From contig OX422211.1 of NCBI GenBank assembly GCA_949130495.1, positions 535,714,017 through 535,778,016 on the forward strand: a stretch of 64,000 bases of DNA, read 5' to 3'. The DNA comes from Sambucus nigra (Eukaryota > Streptophyta > Magnoliopsida > Dipsacales > Adoxaceae). The notes under the pieces were generated by a model, which was given only the letters and a program-made list of their open reading frames with translations, was not told the origin of the DNA and did no database searches. This document shows, piece by piece, positions 11,736 to 23,429 of this stretch. How positions within the stretch are numbered: position 1 is the stretch's first letter; each line of letters begins with the position of its first letter. The position numbers and the translations under genes were made by a program.

Positions 11736-13518
11736 CCGAACGAATACCTGGTCACAAATCTTTAACTCGATGTCCCCTGACAACATAGTGTCCCAGAAGA
11801 TGAGCCTATACTCTGTCGGCTCCACTATCTCTCAGTTAGGAAATTCCCCTCCTATATGGGTGTCAATGTTTTGTTGCCAAAGCGCGTGACTATCTTTTGG
11901 GTAATTACCCGCATCATCCCTGATTAATCATGTTAGATTTGAACCTTTAACTGACGGTGACGTACCCCTCCTTACGTCCCTGAACTGTATGAAAGGATAC
12001 AACTTACTTAATTCTCACTGATGGACCATAACCCATCCCGGGTCCTAGAATCTTGTTATTTCATCACCTCTTATCTACCAAAGGTGGGTAATGGAACTTT
12101 TTCCATAAAGTCTCCTAAGGTGACACGCAGACCAAACTGTTACGAGGCATCACACGTAACTCTATATGTGGTAAATATTACTCCCGAATTACCCAAAAAT
12201 CTAAAATACACAATCCTCACTTCTCGTCTGCCCATCGACTTATGGGCGACACGTTCAATCCGAAATGTAACTCTGTCCTGATCACCTCCTGACAGTTTAC
12301 CAACCTGAGCATTAATCCCTTCACAAGGACCGTAAAAATAAAAAATAAAAACCTATTGATACCCTCCAATCAACCTCTTTCCATCCTTAAATGGTTTACC
12401 TGGTGACAAATTCACTATGTCCCATTCAGCACCGATTCCCATGCTCAAGAACTCTATTCCTTATACGATTTTCGTCGGACAAGAATCTATACCTTGTCTA
12501 TGCATAAAACCACTCTAAGTATATGACTAAGTGATACTCTTTTCTATCTTCCCAAAAATTTGGGTTTCTCCCTTGCCTAGGGATATCTTATTACATAGGT
12601 CTCCCCCACCTTCCCACTCCCTACGATGGAGGTAGTTTTCCTTGATATACATAGTCCGACCATTTCCTATCTCACACGAATTTCAGTTCACTACACTTTT
12701 CCACTTATTCTCTGACTGCCCCGCAAGCATATATTCTATATGCTGATTTACACATCCCTTTTATTTAAGACGACTCTGAAATCACACTAACCGAGGCGCC
12801 CATACACCCTATGTCCCGTGCTTAACCGCAAAAAATTTACCTTAATTAACCAGGGTGCCCATACACCCTGTCCCCGTGCTCAACCGCATGAAAGTCCCCA
12901 CTATGCTAGCTGTAACCTGTACTATACTTCCAACTCGTAGTCATATCGTATACATGAATAATAACCGGGGTACCCAACCTATATACTAACGACCAACCAT
13001 CTGCACACTTCCAACGTTGCGCTAAGTTTCATGCGTGGGACGTCTCATAAAGAGAAATCCAAACAAGGAACCTCCCCCCCCCCCCCCCCCGATACACTAT
13101 TATTTAACATTGTTGTTTGTTGAGATCTGTTAGATCCTCAGTCCATAGTACGTACCCCCAAATACTTGTCTCTTAACACAAAAGAATATACGCATACTAT
13201 TATGCTACAAAAGACAACATAAAATACCGCACCCTTACTATCACTAGTTCTTACACAAAATAAATCTCGATCTATCTCTCCCATCTCGAAAAATAATTCT
13301 AACCACCCTGAATCACTCCGGTATACATCCCTTCTTACCGAGAAAAATATAATAATTCAAGACATTCTTATATGCCCTTCGCACCACACAATACAAGCTA
13401 TATACACACACATATATAGGCTAGTCTCCCACGTAGGTGCCTATTAGGATTCATTTACAACCTGGTGTCACGAACACCAAAACTTACTATCACTATCCGT
13501 AATAGTTCACACCCATTG
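11736..13518 (-). other. Degenerate chromovirus interior
   Basis: No coding domain can be followed. It holds a run of 17 C residues (13074-13090) and two near-identical segments around the phrase CCCATACACCCT (about 12797-12835 and 12852-12890). It is presumably decayed pol, ending at the target site of the innermost element. Confidence 0.5.
13074..13090. repeat. C17 / G17 homopolymer
   Basis: Seventeen consecutive C residues on the plus strand, within decayed chromovirus DNA. Such tracts are unstable and the exact length may be a sequencing estimate. The minus-strand G run could form a quadruplex. Confidence 0.9.
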
Positions 13519-13523
13519 CTAAC
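13519..13523. repeat. Target-site duplication, left (CTAAC)
   Basis: CTAAC directly precedes the left LTR and recurs exactly at 26311-26315 directly after the right LTR. A perfect 5-bp duplication fixes both element ends. Confidence 0.92.
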
Positions 13524-14538
13524 TGATGATGCTAAAATATAGCACCACCAGATAAGTGATGATGAGCTCAAATAGTAATTACAATGGAAGCCATGGAGAT
13601 GTATATGTGTGAGTATATAGAAGGAGATGATTATAAGAGGAATGAGACAATGATGTATAGTGGTTCAGCCAATTATGCCTACATCCACTGTGAGTGTGTG
13701 ATCCACTAAGTATGGGCACTAATGGCCTTGGATACAATGCACATAAGCTCACTTTCTCTCTCTACTGTGTGTATAATCAGAGTTTTTTCTAGGGTTACAA
13801 ACTATCGATCCATCCATGTAGGGTTGTAGGTGACAAGTATATATAGGTCTTGGGGGGTGTAGTGTACCCCGCAAGTATGCATGGTGCATGTGAATGATGA
13901 TCTAGCCAATCTCCTGTTGACACCTGTAGATGACAAATGATGACATAATATTCCCTCACGTGAGGGGGTGATATTGTTATAAAGGTCTTCCACGTGCCAT
14001 GTGAGCCTCACGCGCACTGTTCCACGCGTCTCCCAAACGACGCGCTGTGATGATGTCACCCTCGGCCTATGATATGAGGTCGAGGGCAAAGTTCCCTATG
14101 GCAGTGAGTTTGGCCTAATTTAGACCTCGTACTGTCGTACCCTCGTAGGGTCATCTGGTCCTGATGGAGGGTCTACCCCTTGGAAGGTCGTCTGGGCCTG
14201 ATGAGGGGTAGGCCCCTTGGAGGGTCGTCTGAGCCTGATGGAGGGTCAGCCCCTTGGAGGGTCGTCTGGGACTGGTGAGGGGGTCGGCGCCTTGAAGGGT
14301 CATCTGAGCCTGATGGAGGGTCGGCCTTTTGGAGGGTCATCTGGGCCTGATGAGGGGTCGGCCCCTTGGAGGGTCGTTTGAGCCTAATGGAGGGTCGGCC
14401 CCTTGGAGGGTCGTCTGGGACTAGTGAGGGGTCGGCCCCTTGAAGGGTCATCTGGGGCCTGATGAGGGGTCATCCTAGCCCCATCCAAGTGGATTACTCC
14501 CTCGGCCCGGCCGAGGGTATATATAGGTATATACATCA
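13524..14538 (-). repeat. 3' LTR of the innermost Tat element
   Basis: Matches 25300-26310 along its whole length. A minus-strand TATA stretch (TATATATAC, about 13838-13848) is a likely promoter core. The right half (14140-14480) is an array of units of about 38 bp containing GAGGGGTCGGCCCCTTGGAG. The exact right end may be 14535 or 14538, because of a 4-base difference between the copies. Confidence 0.9.
14140..14480. repeat. LTR-internal 38-bp tandem repeat
   Basis: About eight imperfect units around GGAGGGTCGTCTGGG and GAGGGGTCGGCCCC. The same block occurs in the partner LTR at about 25915-26262. A shadow frame on the minus strand (14451-14173) merely translates the repeat. Confidence 0.9.
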
Positions 14539-14550
14539 CCCCCCATCCCT
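14539..14550 (-). promoter_or_regulatory. Polypurine tract of the innermost Tat element
   Basis: The minus strand reads AGGGATGGGGGG directly before the 3' LTR start, the position required of a plus-strand primer. Confidence 0.8.
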
Positions 14551-14782
14551 TAGCCATAGATGATGTTGAGATGGCTGAGGGATAATGTTGCTTTTAAGAC
14601 AAGTGTATGGTTTGTTTGATAAGTGACACCTGTCAAGCTGATGTGACACTTAGGCAGATACTCATTATTGTTCCTATTTTCAAGGCGTGGCAGCTGCACA
14701 CTGCTTGGGACTTTATGCCCTAATGATGCCCTCCTCGTGGGTTGTACTCTGCCTTAGTTAGTGGGCCCACTCATTAGCAAGG

Positions 14783-14789
14783 TATTTAA
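14783..14789 (+). promoter_or_regulatory. Possible TATA box of the antisense gene
   Basis: TATTTAA about 600 bp upstream of the start codon at 15389, followed by a pyrimidine-rich leader (about 14810-14860, TCTTCTTCTTC and CTCTCTCTCTG), as in plant promoters. No other TATA-like site stands out between the polypurine tract and the ATG. Prediction only. Confidence 0.35.
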
Positions 14790-15388
14790 GTAATTTTTTA
14801 AATCATTTCCTCTCTTCTTCTTCTTCGCGCCCAAGCTCTCTCTCTGTCTAGATTTTCCACAGCTCGATAGCCATAGCCATTTCTGCGACTTCTGCATCAA
14901 GCCTTGCCGTCCCTTCGCAGTTAATCCTTCTGAGCTAGTGCCCTCTTTACATTTCATTGCTTTTTAACACTTCGACTACTTTAGGTTTGTAGTGCTATAT
15001 TTTTCTTTGGCTATTTCATAACTTTTCGGCGTTCTTCTCCGGTGACTTGTTCTTGAGTGTTCTTGGTTAAGACCTTTAGTTCCTTAGTTTCAATCCAAAA
15101 TTCCAACTTAGTCAACTGCCAACTTGCTTGTAGTTAGGTTGGCCAAATTTTTCTAAATGTAGGGTCTCCCTCTTAATTCTTAGGAGGCTTTACAATTTAG
15201 CTGAGGAATTCCCTTCCCTGGGAGAGAAATTATTTATTGAGATCAGACGAGTAGAGGAAGAGGAGGAGAGAAGATGAGGGGCCGACCCTAATTGGGTACG
15301 ACCCATTTTTCCCATTCCTCTAGCCACAATAAAACCATATGAGTCTTATGGGTCGTCTTGTCATCCAGTCGAGAGTCATACAGGAGAG

Positions 15389-17375
15389 ATGGATGAGAGA
15401 TCTTCGTCACCAACTGGTGCTGGGCCTTTTGGGAGGAGAGAGACGTCTGATCTAAACCCAATCCGACAGGCCGAGGGGGTGGTACCTTCCGAAGCTATCC
15501 CTGTGACAACTTTATCCCCTCATGCCTTCCAGATGGCCTTTCCTCATGGACCTATGACAGGTGATGAGACCGAGGGAGAGGGGACTAAGGATGATGGTGA
15601 GGACTCAGACGCTGACCCAGTTGACACCTCCCACGTATCGGCCTATATTTCCTCAGTCAGGGATCGTGACCTCCTCTTATGGAGGCATACATTTGGTGTG
15701 CCTCTCAGCATAAGTATGAGGGTCCTCTCTGAGTTTGAGAGAGTCTTTAAAGGGGACGAGGGGGAGATAGCAGTGTATGAACAGATGCTTAAGGTTGGCA
15801 TTAGATTCCCTCTGCACCCTGCCATAGTCAATATCTTGTCACCCCTCAGTGTTTCCCCCCCTCAGCTTCCTCCCAATTCCCGGAGGACGATCCTCGATTA
15901 TATCTCTTTGTGGAAGAATACCTTCACTGACGAGCCTTCAGCCTATGTGTTTTTGGCTTGTTATAATATCACTTCCTCGTCTAAACAGCCTGGGTACTAT
16001 CATCTGGGGACGAGGAAGTCTGATAAGAAACTTTTCCACGTGGAACAAACCTCCAACCACGATTGCAAAAAGAGATTTTTCTTCATCTCTGGAGAATGGG
16101 AATTTTCCACTGAGGCTCAACCTTTGGACGATGGTCCGAGGGTTCTAAGGAGATGGTCTAACCCCTCAATGAAGGCTAGGTCAGACCCCGGCCTTAGTCT
16201 GGATGAGAAGGATATAGTCAAGTATCTGAGAGAACGAGGGAAAGAGGGTGGACTTGCAAAGTTTAAAGATCTGATGACCCCTCGGTTCCTCAAAGAAGCT
16301 AGTCTAAGGGTCGGCCCCCTGACAGAGCTATGTGAGTTATTATTATTTTTTTCCCAATCTTGATTTTTTCCAAGTATTTCATCTTTGCCTCTGCATCTCT
16401 CTGACGTGTCATTTTCTTTTCAGGTCATCCTGTAGGTATCTCTTACCATCTCTGGGAAATGACTGCCCCCATCTTGCTATCTGACTTGGACAAGAAGAAG
16501 GGAAAGGAGCCTCAGGAGGCTCCGAGGAAGTCGAAGGTCGTGGGACCGACACCTGTCGAACCTTCCACCGAGGGTTCCAAAAGAAAAGGTCCTGAAGTTC
16601 CTGTTGACCCTCGGCCTGATTCGAGGATGAGGGCAAAGATGGAACTATCTGAGGGGACTGGTTCCTCTTCCAGTATGGGGTCCTATTGGTCTCAGAACTT
16701 AGCATTCCTGAAGGCTGAACAGTCTTCTCTCATTGCTAACTTGAGGGCGTCCAAGGCCTCGATGTTTTCCGCTCCCTCAGTCGTGGACTATGAATTCTTG
16801 TTAAAGATGCCCCCGGGCAAGATTTATGATTATGGTCTGCACACACTGGCTCAGGTATGTGTTTTTACTTTATCTCCTTGATTGAATTTTTCACCAACTG
16901 TTTCTTCGGCCTCTTAACAAGTGTCTTTTCTCTGCAGTCAGTCTGTGCCTTTACCTCGGCCACTAAGTAGATGGCTGAAAACCAACAAAAATTCCATGAA
17001 GTTGAGAGGGCCATTCAGCACGAGGTTGATCTACAGACAGAGCTTGAGACTGCGAGGGCTGAACTGGAGAGTGCCAGGACCGAACATGCCAGGGTCTTGG
17101 ATGAGCTGACGAAGCAGCACGATGCAGACTTGAAGGCCAAGGACTTGGTTATAAAAGAGAAGGATGACGCCTTGACCAACTTAGGGGTTCAGTTCAAGAC
17201 TTATCTTGAGGAGTCTATAAAGAAAGCCGAGGCCGACGCTGTAGAGGCCTACAAACTCTCAGATGAGTTTCAAGGCTTCGATCTTGAATACTTAGAGAGG
17301 GGGATTAGGATGGCCTGTCAGTGGATCGTCCTTAAGTTTGCTGATGCAGTATCATCTGTTCACCCCTCTATTTAA
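15389..17375 (+). pseudogene. Antisense gene of the innermost Tat element: gypsy-type transposon domain plus coiled coil, three exons, one internal stop
   Basis: Exon 1 (15389-16331) encodes an acidic N-terminus and then the plant putative gypsy-type transposon domain (PF04195-like): YEQMLKVGIRFPLHPAIVNI, PPQLPPNSRR, then YHLGTRKS and FFFISGEWEF. Intron 1 (16332-16423) runs GTGAGT to TTTTCAG, intron 2 (16855-16937) GTATGT to TCTGCAG, and both keep frame. Exon 2 (16424-16854) is Lys/Pro-rich. Exon 3 (from 16938) gives a heptad-rich, probably coiled-coil segment (LETARAELESARTEHARVLD). One stop, TAG at 16968-16970, breaks the joined frame in a Q-rich context and looks like CAG to TAG. After the stop at 17373-17375 the same frame continues recognisably to about 17537 with one more TAG. 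Function is unknown. It converges on pol. Confidence 0.8.
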
Positions 17376-17539
17376 GCAGTCCAACTGGACGACCCCCTGA
17401 TTGCTGAGGCTTTGGCTTAGGCAGAGTCTCAAGTGCACGTCGAGGGCACCGGTACATCTAAGGATCGGCCTGTCTTGGCCATCGAGGAAACCCCCATCAT
17501 AAATGTTGAAACATTTCCCTCCGACGTTGCTCAATAGGG

Positions 17540-17692
17540 TGGTTGTCTGTAGCCCATACCCTCTTCGTGTAATCAATATTTTTGTACTCTTTTGTCAGAC
17601 AAACATCTTCATTTTGTAATATAATGCCTCTCTTTGACTTCTGTACTTCTCTTGTATGATTTGCATTATGATGTTTTCAAGTTAACAATATC
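17540..17692 (+). other. 3' flank of the antisense gene
   Basis: AT-rich sequence with TTTGTAATATAATG-like stretches that could serve as plant polyadenylation elements for the antisense transcript. No coding frame. Confidence 0.35.
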
Positions 17693-19016
17693 ACTAACCC
17701 CTCCCTCGTCTTTCTTGAGGGTGAGTGGGGGGTCGTCCCCACCAATGACCCTCATTATAGCTGAGGGTTGTTTTAACCAACCTAATGGTTTTTAAGTCCC
17801 CCTCGTATTTCTTGAGGGTGAATGAGGGGTCATCCCCACCATTGACCTCATCATAGCCTAGGGTGGTTTTCACCAACCTTAATTGATTTTTTTTAATTTT
17901 GAAGTCCCCCCTTGTCTTTTTTGAGGGTGAATGAGGGGTCGTCCGCACCATTTGCCCTCATTATAGACGAGGGTGGTTTTTTGCCAACCTATTGGTTTTT
18001 CAAGTCCTCCCTCATCTTTCTTGAGGTCAAAGGAGGGGTCATCCCCACCATCGACCCTCATTATAGCCGAATGTTGTTTTTACCAACTATATGGTTTTTT
18101 AAGTCCTCCCTCGTCTTTCTTGAGGGTGAATGAGGGGTCGTCCCCAGCATTGACCCTCATCATAGCTGAGGGTGGTTTCACACCAACTTAATGATGTTTT
18201 AAATTAAGCCCTCCCTCGTCTTTCTTGAGGGTGAATGAGGGGTTGTCCCCAGCATTGACCATCATCATAGCCGAGGGTGGTTTCACACCAACTTAATTAT
18301 GTTTTAAATTAAGTCCTCCCTCATCTTTCTTGAGGGTGAATGAGGGGTCATCCCCATCATTGACCCTCATTATAGCCGAGGGTGGTTTCATACCAACTTA
18401 ATGATGTTTTATATTAAGTCCTCCCTCGTCTTTCTTGAGGGTGAATGAGGGGTCGTCCCCATCATTGACCCTCATCATAGACGAGGGTGGTTTCACACCA
18501 ACTTAGGCTCTATTTTAAATTAAGCCCTCCCTCGTCTTTCTTGAGGGTGAATGAGGGGTCGTCCCCACCATTGACCCTCATCATAGCCGAGGGTGGTTTT
18601 TACCAACCTTAATTGATGTTTTTTAATTTTGAAGTCCCCCCCTCGTCTTTCTTGAGGGTAAATGAGGGGTCGTCCCCACCATTTTCCCTCATTATAGCCA
18701 AGGGTGGTTTTTCGCCAACCTAATGATTTTTCAAGTCCTCCCTCGTCTTTCTTGAGGTCAAAGGAGGGGTCATCCCCGCCATTGACCCTCATTATAGCAT
18801 AGGGTTGTTTTTACCAACTTAATGGTTTTTAAGTCCTCCCTCGTCTTTCTTGAAGGTGAATGAGGGGTTGTCCCCAGCATTGACCCTCATCATAGCCGAG
18901 GGTGGTTTCACACCAACTTAGGTTCTGTTTTAAATTAAGCCCTCCCTCGTCTTTCTTGAGGGTGAATGAGGGTTCGTCCCCATCATTGACCCTCATCATA
19001 GCCGAGGGTGGTTTTC
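17693..19016. repeat. 13-copy tandem array (units 96-114 bp) between pol and the antisense gene
   Basis: Units start with CCTCCCTCGTCTTTCTTGAG and contain GAGGGGTCGTCCCC, CATTGACCCTCATCATAGC and GAGGGTGGTTT. Starts recur near 17707, 17803, 17917, 18013, 18110, 18221, 18320, 18427, 18534, 18646, 18752, 18841 and 18949. It fills the space between the convergent integrase and antisense-gene ends. Tandem arrays downstream of pol are a known Tat/Ogre feature. Open frames on both strands here are translated repeats and not genes. Confidence 0.95.
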
Positions 19017-19310
19017 CGAAGATGATCCCCAGTCATACTAGAACTGACAAATGCACGATGAGGAAAAACATAATATGGTATTTCTCATTAACATTCCAAG
19101 TGTTCTGTTGGAGCAATACCCATTACAATTCTGGTCCGATAGGACATTACAACACTACTGATAGTATTTCTTCAAATGATCTACATTCCAGGGGTTGGAA
19201 AAGGGTTCCCCTTCTAGTTTTTCTAGTCTATGGGTTCCAGGGACAACTTCATCGATGACCCTATATGGGCCATGCCAATTTGGATGGAGCTTGTTGGGAT
19301 TCTGCCAAGT

Positions 19311-19861
19311 CTATTTGAGGACTAAGTCCCCCACTACAATTGGCCTCTGTTTCACCCTCTGGTTGTAAAACCTTGTAGTCCTCTGCTGGTAGGCGGCTTG
19401 TCTTATCTCAGCGTCTTCCCTCATTTCCTCAATAAGGTCTAAGTTAAATCTCCTCTCTTCCATATTTCTCTGGGGGTCATACATTTGGACCCTGTGAGTA
19501 GGAAACCCAATCTCGGTGGGGATGACAGCTTCTGAGCCATAAGCCAGCATGAACGGGTTTTCTCTGCTAGAGGTCTTTGTCGTCGTCCTGTAGGCCCACA
19601 GTACTGCATATAACTCCTCAAACCATCTTCCTTGTGCCTCCACAAGTATCTTCTTAATCCCGTCTAGGATTGTCCTATTTGTAACTTTCATTTGCCCGTT
19701 GGCCTGAGGTCGGCCTGGGGTAGAGAAGAATTACTTGATACTCACCCTTTCACAGTACTTCTCTAGAGAGGTATTCTTGAATTGAGTCCCATTATCCGAG
19801 ATGAGGGTGCTGGGGAGACCATATATGCATATAATATTTTCCATATGAACTGGAAGGTCTT
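19311..19861 (-). pseudogene. Integrase catalytic C-half of the innermost Tat element
   Basis: Upstream of the open frame 19691-19311 the minus strand reads LISDNGTQFKNTSLEKYC (second catalytic Asp in SDNG), then VSIK, a stop, FFSTPGRPQANG. The open frame continues MKVTNRTILDGIKK and then WFEELYAVLWAYRTT, with the later NQRVKQRPIVVGDLVLK region. In Tat integrases the third catalytic residue sits in a VEVTNRTIL-like motif; here it reads MKVTNRTIL, so Glu appears replaced by Lys (GAA to AAA). With the TAA stop in SIK-stop-FFS the protein is doubly disabled. The GPY/F-like tail past 19311 is not clear. Confidence 0.8.
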
Positions 19862-20866
19862 CTACTCTGTGATCGTTACCATCGGCTCCACCTCCACCCA
19901 TTTTGAAAAATAGTCAATGGCTACGATGAGGAACCGATAGTTATTGATAGCCCTATGCAAGGGGACTACTAGGTCAATCCCCCACACTACAAATGGCCAT
20001 GGGGATGTAATGGAGGTAAGAGGCCGATGGGGTTGGTGAGGGATGGTGTCAAATTTTTGACATTTATCACACTTTTTTACATACGCCGTGGCATCTTTCC
20101 CCAAGGTCGGCCACCAGTACCCTTGGGTTACTATCCTCTTCGCCAAAGACCTACCCCCAATGTGGATTGAACACGACCCCTCATGCACGTCTTGCAAAAT
20201 TCTTGGGACTTCAGATGGGTGCACACACCTAAGTAAGGGGAGCAAAAATCCCTTTTTGTACAAGGTGGCTCCGATGACAGTAAATTTCGCGGCTCTGTAT
20301 CTCAGCTTCTTCCTTTCTTTCCTTGCTTCTGGAATCTCCCCCTCTTTGATGTATCTGATTATAGGGTCCATCCATAAAGTTTCCTTTGAAACATTCAGGC
20401 AAGTGCCAAATGTTCCCTCAGCATCTTCAATAGTTGGTCGAAGCAAAATTTCCATTGGGACTATCCTCCTGATATCTGTCCTAGTCGCCGAGGCCAACCT
20501 AGCAAGGGCATCAGCTCGACAATTATCGAGCCTAGGTATCCTCTTCAATTTTACTTCTCTGAATCTCTTCTGTAATGACCTCACCTTCTCAAGGTACTTG
20601 GCCATCCGCTCATCTTTGGCCTCGTAGGCTCCTAGTACTTGGTTCACTACTAGCCTTGAATCATTATGTACCAAAATTTGACCGACACTAAGAGACTTGG
20701 CCAATGAGAGGCCTGCTATCAAGGCCTCATATTCGGACTCGTTGTTGGAGGCTTTGAAGTTGAACCTCAGGGCGTACTCAATGTCTGTGCCATTGGGTGC
20801 GGATACTATCAGTCCAGCCCCACTTTCGCTGTCACAGGAGGACCCGTCAACGAAGAGGCTCCACAC
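19862..20866 (-). pseudogene. RNase H and integrase N-terminus of the innermost Tat element (open, 334 aa)
   Basis: An uninterrupted 334-codon stretch of the polyprotein. Residues about 1-130 form an RNase H of the Tat type: LFVDGSS (first Asp), NNESEYEALIAGL (Glu), LVHNDSRLVV (Asp) and CRADALARLA (last Asp), all four present. Residues about 225-275 hold the integrase zinc module, HEGSCSIHIGG then KKCDKCQK. SPWPFVVWGIDLV with the first core Asp and VAIDYFSKWVEVEP follow. The ATG is only the first Met after a stop; in life this region is cut from Gag-Pol by protease. Catalytic residues look intact, unlike its neighbours. Confidence 0.85.
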
Positions 20867-21345
20867 AGTCTATTTTTCTGAGAAATTTCCCTCGGTAAGG
20901 GACCCTCATCTAAAGAGATATCTTCCCTCTTCGTTCTTGACCACTTTTTATCTAGCGGTGCTTGTCTCAGCCTTATCTACGGGTGTGTCAGCAAGTGGAC
21001 TTTGTAGGGCATCTGTCTTCTCGAGACTCTCATCTTCAACTTCATCGTCTTACCAAGTAAATTCAGCTAAGAAATTTGTCAATGCTTGCCCCCTAATAGC
21101 CTTCCTAGGTTGATACACAATGTCAAACTCCCCCAACTCTATAGCCTAGGCCATTAGCCTCCCTGATTTTTCTGGCTTGTGCAAAACCTGCCTAAGAGGA
21201 GAGTCAGTGAGGATGACCATTGTATGGGACTAGAAGTATGGCTTCATCTTTCTTGATGCATGGATCAAGGCATAGGCTAACTTCTCCATCCTTGGGTATC
21301 TTTTCTCTACCCCTGGAGTGCCTTACTATTGAAATACACAGGATT

Positions 21346-22191
21346 CTATACTCTGTCTTCGTCTCTCACAATGGTTGCACTGATGGCTGATTCAGAGACG
21401 GCTAAGTACACATGTAGTTGTTTAGCCTGCACTGGTCGTGATAACAGTAAGGGAGATCCTAGGTATGACTTCAATTCTTTGAAGGACTGGTCACACTCTT
21501 CACTCCATTCAAAGGCCTTTTTGAGAATTTTGAAGAACAGCAAACACTTGTCTGTGGCTTTGGACACGAACCTACTCAAAGCAGCCACTCGCCCCGTGAG
21601 CCTCTGAACGTCTTTAATGGTCTTGGGGGTCTTCATATCTAGGAGGGCCTTTATTTTCTCAGGGTTGGCCTCAATGCCTCTTTGATTCACGATAAACCCC
21701 AAGAATTTCCCTGCTCCAACCCCGAAGACACACTTGGTCGGGTTGAGCTTCATTCGGTACTTGTCCATCGTGTTAAAGGTCCTCTTAAGGTCAGCCATAT
21801 GATCTTCTGCCTTTAAACTCTTAGTCATCATGTCATCTACATAGACCTCCATAGACTTCCCAATTTGGTCTTAAAACATTTTATTTACAAGATGCTGATA
21901 CATTGCCCCTGCATTCTTCAGGCCAAAGGGTATGACCCTATAACAGTATGTCCCCTTGTCGGTAATGAAGGTTGTTTTCTCCGTATATTCAAGGTCTATG
22001 AAGATCTGGTTGTACCCTGAATAGGCATCCATGAAGCTCATGAGCTCATGGTCTGCGGTAGCATCTACCATCTGGTCAATCTGGGGGAGAGGGAAGCTGT
22101 CTTTGGATAATTCTTGTTGAGGTAGGTGAAGTCCACACACATTCTCCACTTCCCATTGGCCTTTGGGACAATGACTGCATTGGACATCCAT
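21346..22191 (-). pseudogene. Reverse transcriptase of the innermost Tat element
   Basis: The RT palm and thumb: 22191-21871 contains FPLPQIDQMVD, LMSFMDAYSGYNQI and IPFGLKNAGAMYQHLVNKMF. A TAA stop follows, and then 21852-21346 opens with MEVYVDDMMTKS, the catalytic YVDD, continuing KCVFGVGAGKFLGFIVNQRG and VQRLTGRVAALSRF. The first piece starts out of frame: 22191-22100 reads MDVQCSHCPKGQ, where another frame gives the expected VIVPKANGKWRMCVDF. A frameshift near 22100 and one stop therefore disable the enzyme. The stretch 21345-20867 joins RT to RNase H and contains further stops. Confidence 0.85.
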
Positions 22192-22268
22192 TCAGGGTAG
22201 ATGACCTATCTGATAAACCCAACATCTCCCATCTTTTTAACCTCATCCCTTATGACCTCATATTTTTC

Positions 22269-23158
22269 TCAAGAATAAATTCTCCTCTTCTGTTTTACTG
22301 GCTTTGCACCCCCTACAACGTTGAGCTTGTGGCACATGATTTTGGGGTCGATCCCCGGTATATCTGCATGACTCCATGAAAAGACATTATGTCTTCTCCT
22401 CAACAGCTTGATGAGGTCTTCCTTGATGCCTGGCTTCAAAGTCTTGCCGATTTGGACGGTTTTTTCCTGGTCATCCTCATTGAGGATGATGGATTCTACC
22501 TCTTTCGCGGCTTCTCCTTTCTTCAGCTTTGTCTCGTCCCTGGGGTCGAGGGTATCAATATTGTAAGTGGTTGTTACCTTCATATGCGCCTCTCTTTCTT
22601 CGGTAGAGTTGTAATAACATTCCCGCATTGTCGTCTGGTCTCCCTGAACTTCTCCCACCCTGTAAGGGGTTGGAAATTTAATTATCTGATGGACCGTATA
22701 TGGCACAACTTCAAACCCCTTGAGGTCTACCCGCCCCAGTATAATATTGTAGGCCAAAAAGACATGTTCATCCATCACAAAGAAGCTGACCTTCTTGGTA
22801 AGCCATCTCGGCCACTTGTCCCCCATCCTGACATCGGCCCCATACACTCCGAGGGGATGAACCTTTTCCCCACTAAACCCAATCAATGGGTGATGGTATG
22901 GTACGAGTCTAGCACGGTTGAGACCTAAGGCTTTGAAGCATGGCCAAAACATTACATCTGTAGAGCTACCCCATCCACCAAGATCCTCGGCACCTCACAT
23001 CCGTGCACCCTGGTAGTGATGACGAGAGGGTCATCATATGGGGCTAAGAGGCCTTTGAAGTCCATTCTTGAGAATCCCACTATCAGAGTATCCATATCGA
23101 CCTTCTTCCTCTTTTCTGACTTTGCCTCCAAAGAGGTTGAGTGTACAGTTTTCGTCAC
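22269..23158 (-). pseudogene. Protease and RT leader of the innermost Tat element
   Basis: The frame 23158-22952 reads MDTLIVGFSRMDFKGLLAPY and ends at VPRILVDG, the approach to the retropepsin active site. A one-base change of frame inside that site (about 22965) moves the frame to 22952-22269, which carries the rest of the protease (FKALGLNRARLVPYHHPLIG, NIILGR) and then the linker and RT start (LRRRHNVFSWSHADIPGIDP). Retropepsin cleaves Gag-Pol. The shift in the D-G-G-S region should prevent its synthesis. Confidence 0.8.
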
Positions 23159-23429
23159 TGCCTTGGCTTCAGCTACATGGACCTTCCTGTCTGCGACCTC
23201 TGGCCCCCCCTCCTGCTAGGCCCCCGAAGATCATCCACACACTAGAGAGAGATCATATTAAGTCTCTTAACAGGTCCGTGGTCGTCTCTTGGAGGGAGGT
23301 CAGGGTCGTTCTCATCATCAGAAGGGTCATCCCCTCTTTTTGGAGGATCTTCTCAGCATGCATCACCTCGCTTTTTTGGGGGGTCGTCCCCTCGGCCCCT
23401 CTTGAAGGCACTCTTATCAACGTACTTCC

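Noticed and set aside
13802..14451. Minus-strand frames of 95 and 92 codons, duplicated at 25578-25865 and 26001-26339
   Set aside because: They lie in LTRs, and the second is the 38-bp repeat translated; no gene is expected there.
17694..19258. Frames on both strands in the 13-copy array
   Set aside because: Repeat units without indels stay open by periodicity; sequence is translated repeat only.
20088..20627. 179-codon plus-strand frame
   Set aside because: Shadow of the open RNase H-integrase frame on the other strand.
22389..22928. 179-codon plus-strand frame
   Set aside because: Shadow of the protease/RT-leader frame; the minus strand has the recognisable motifs.
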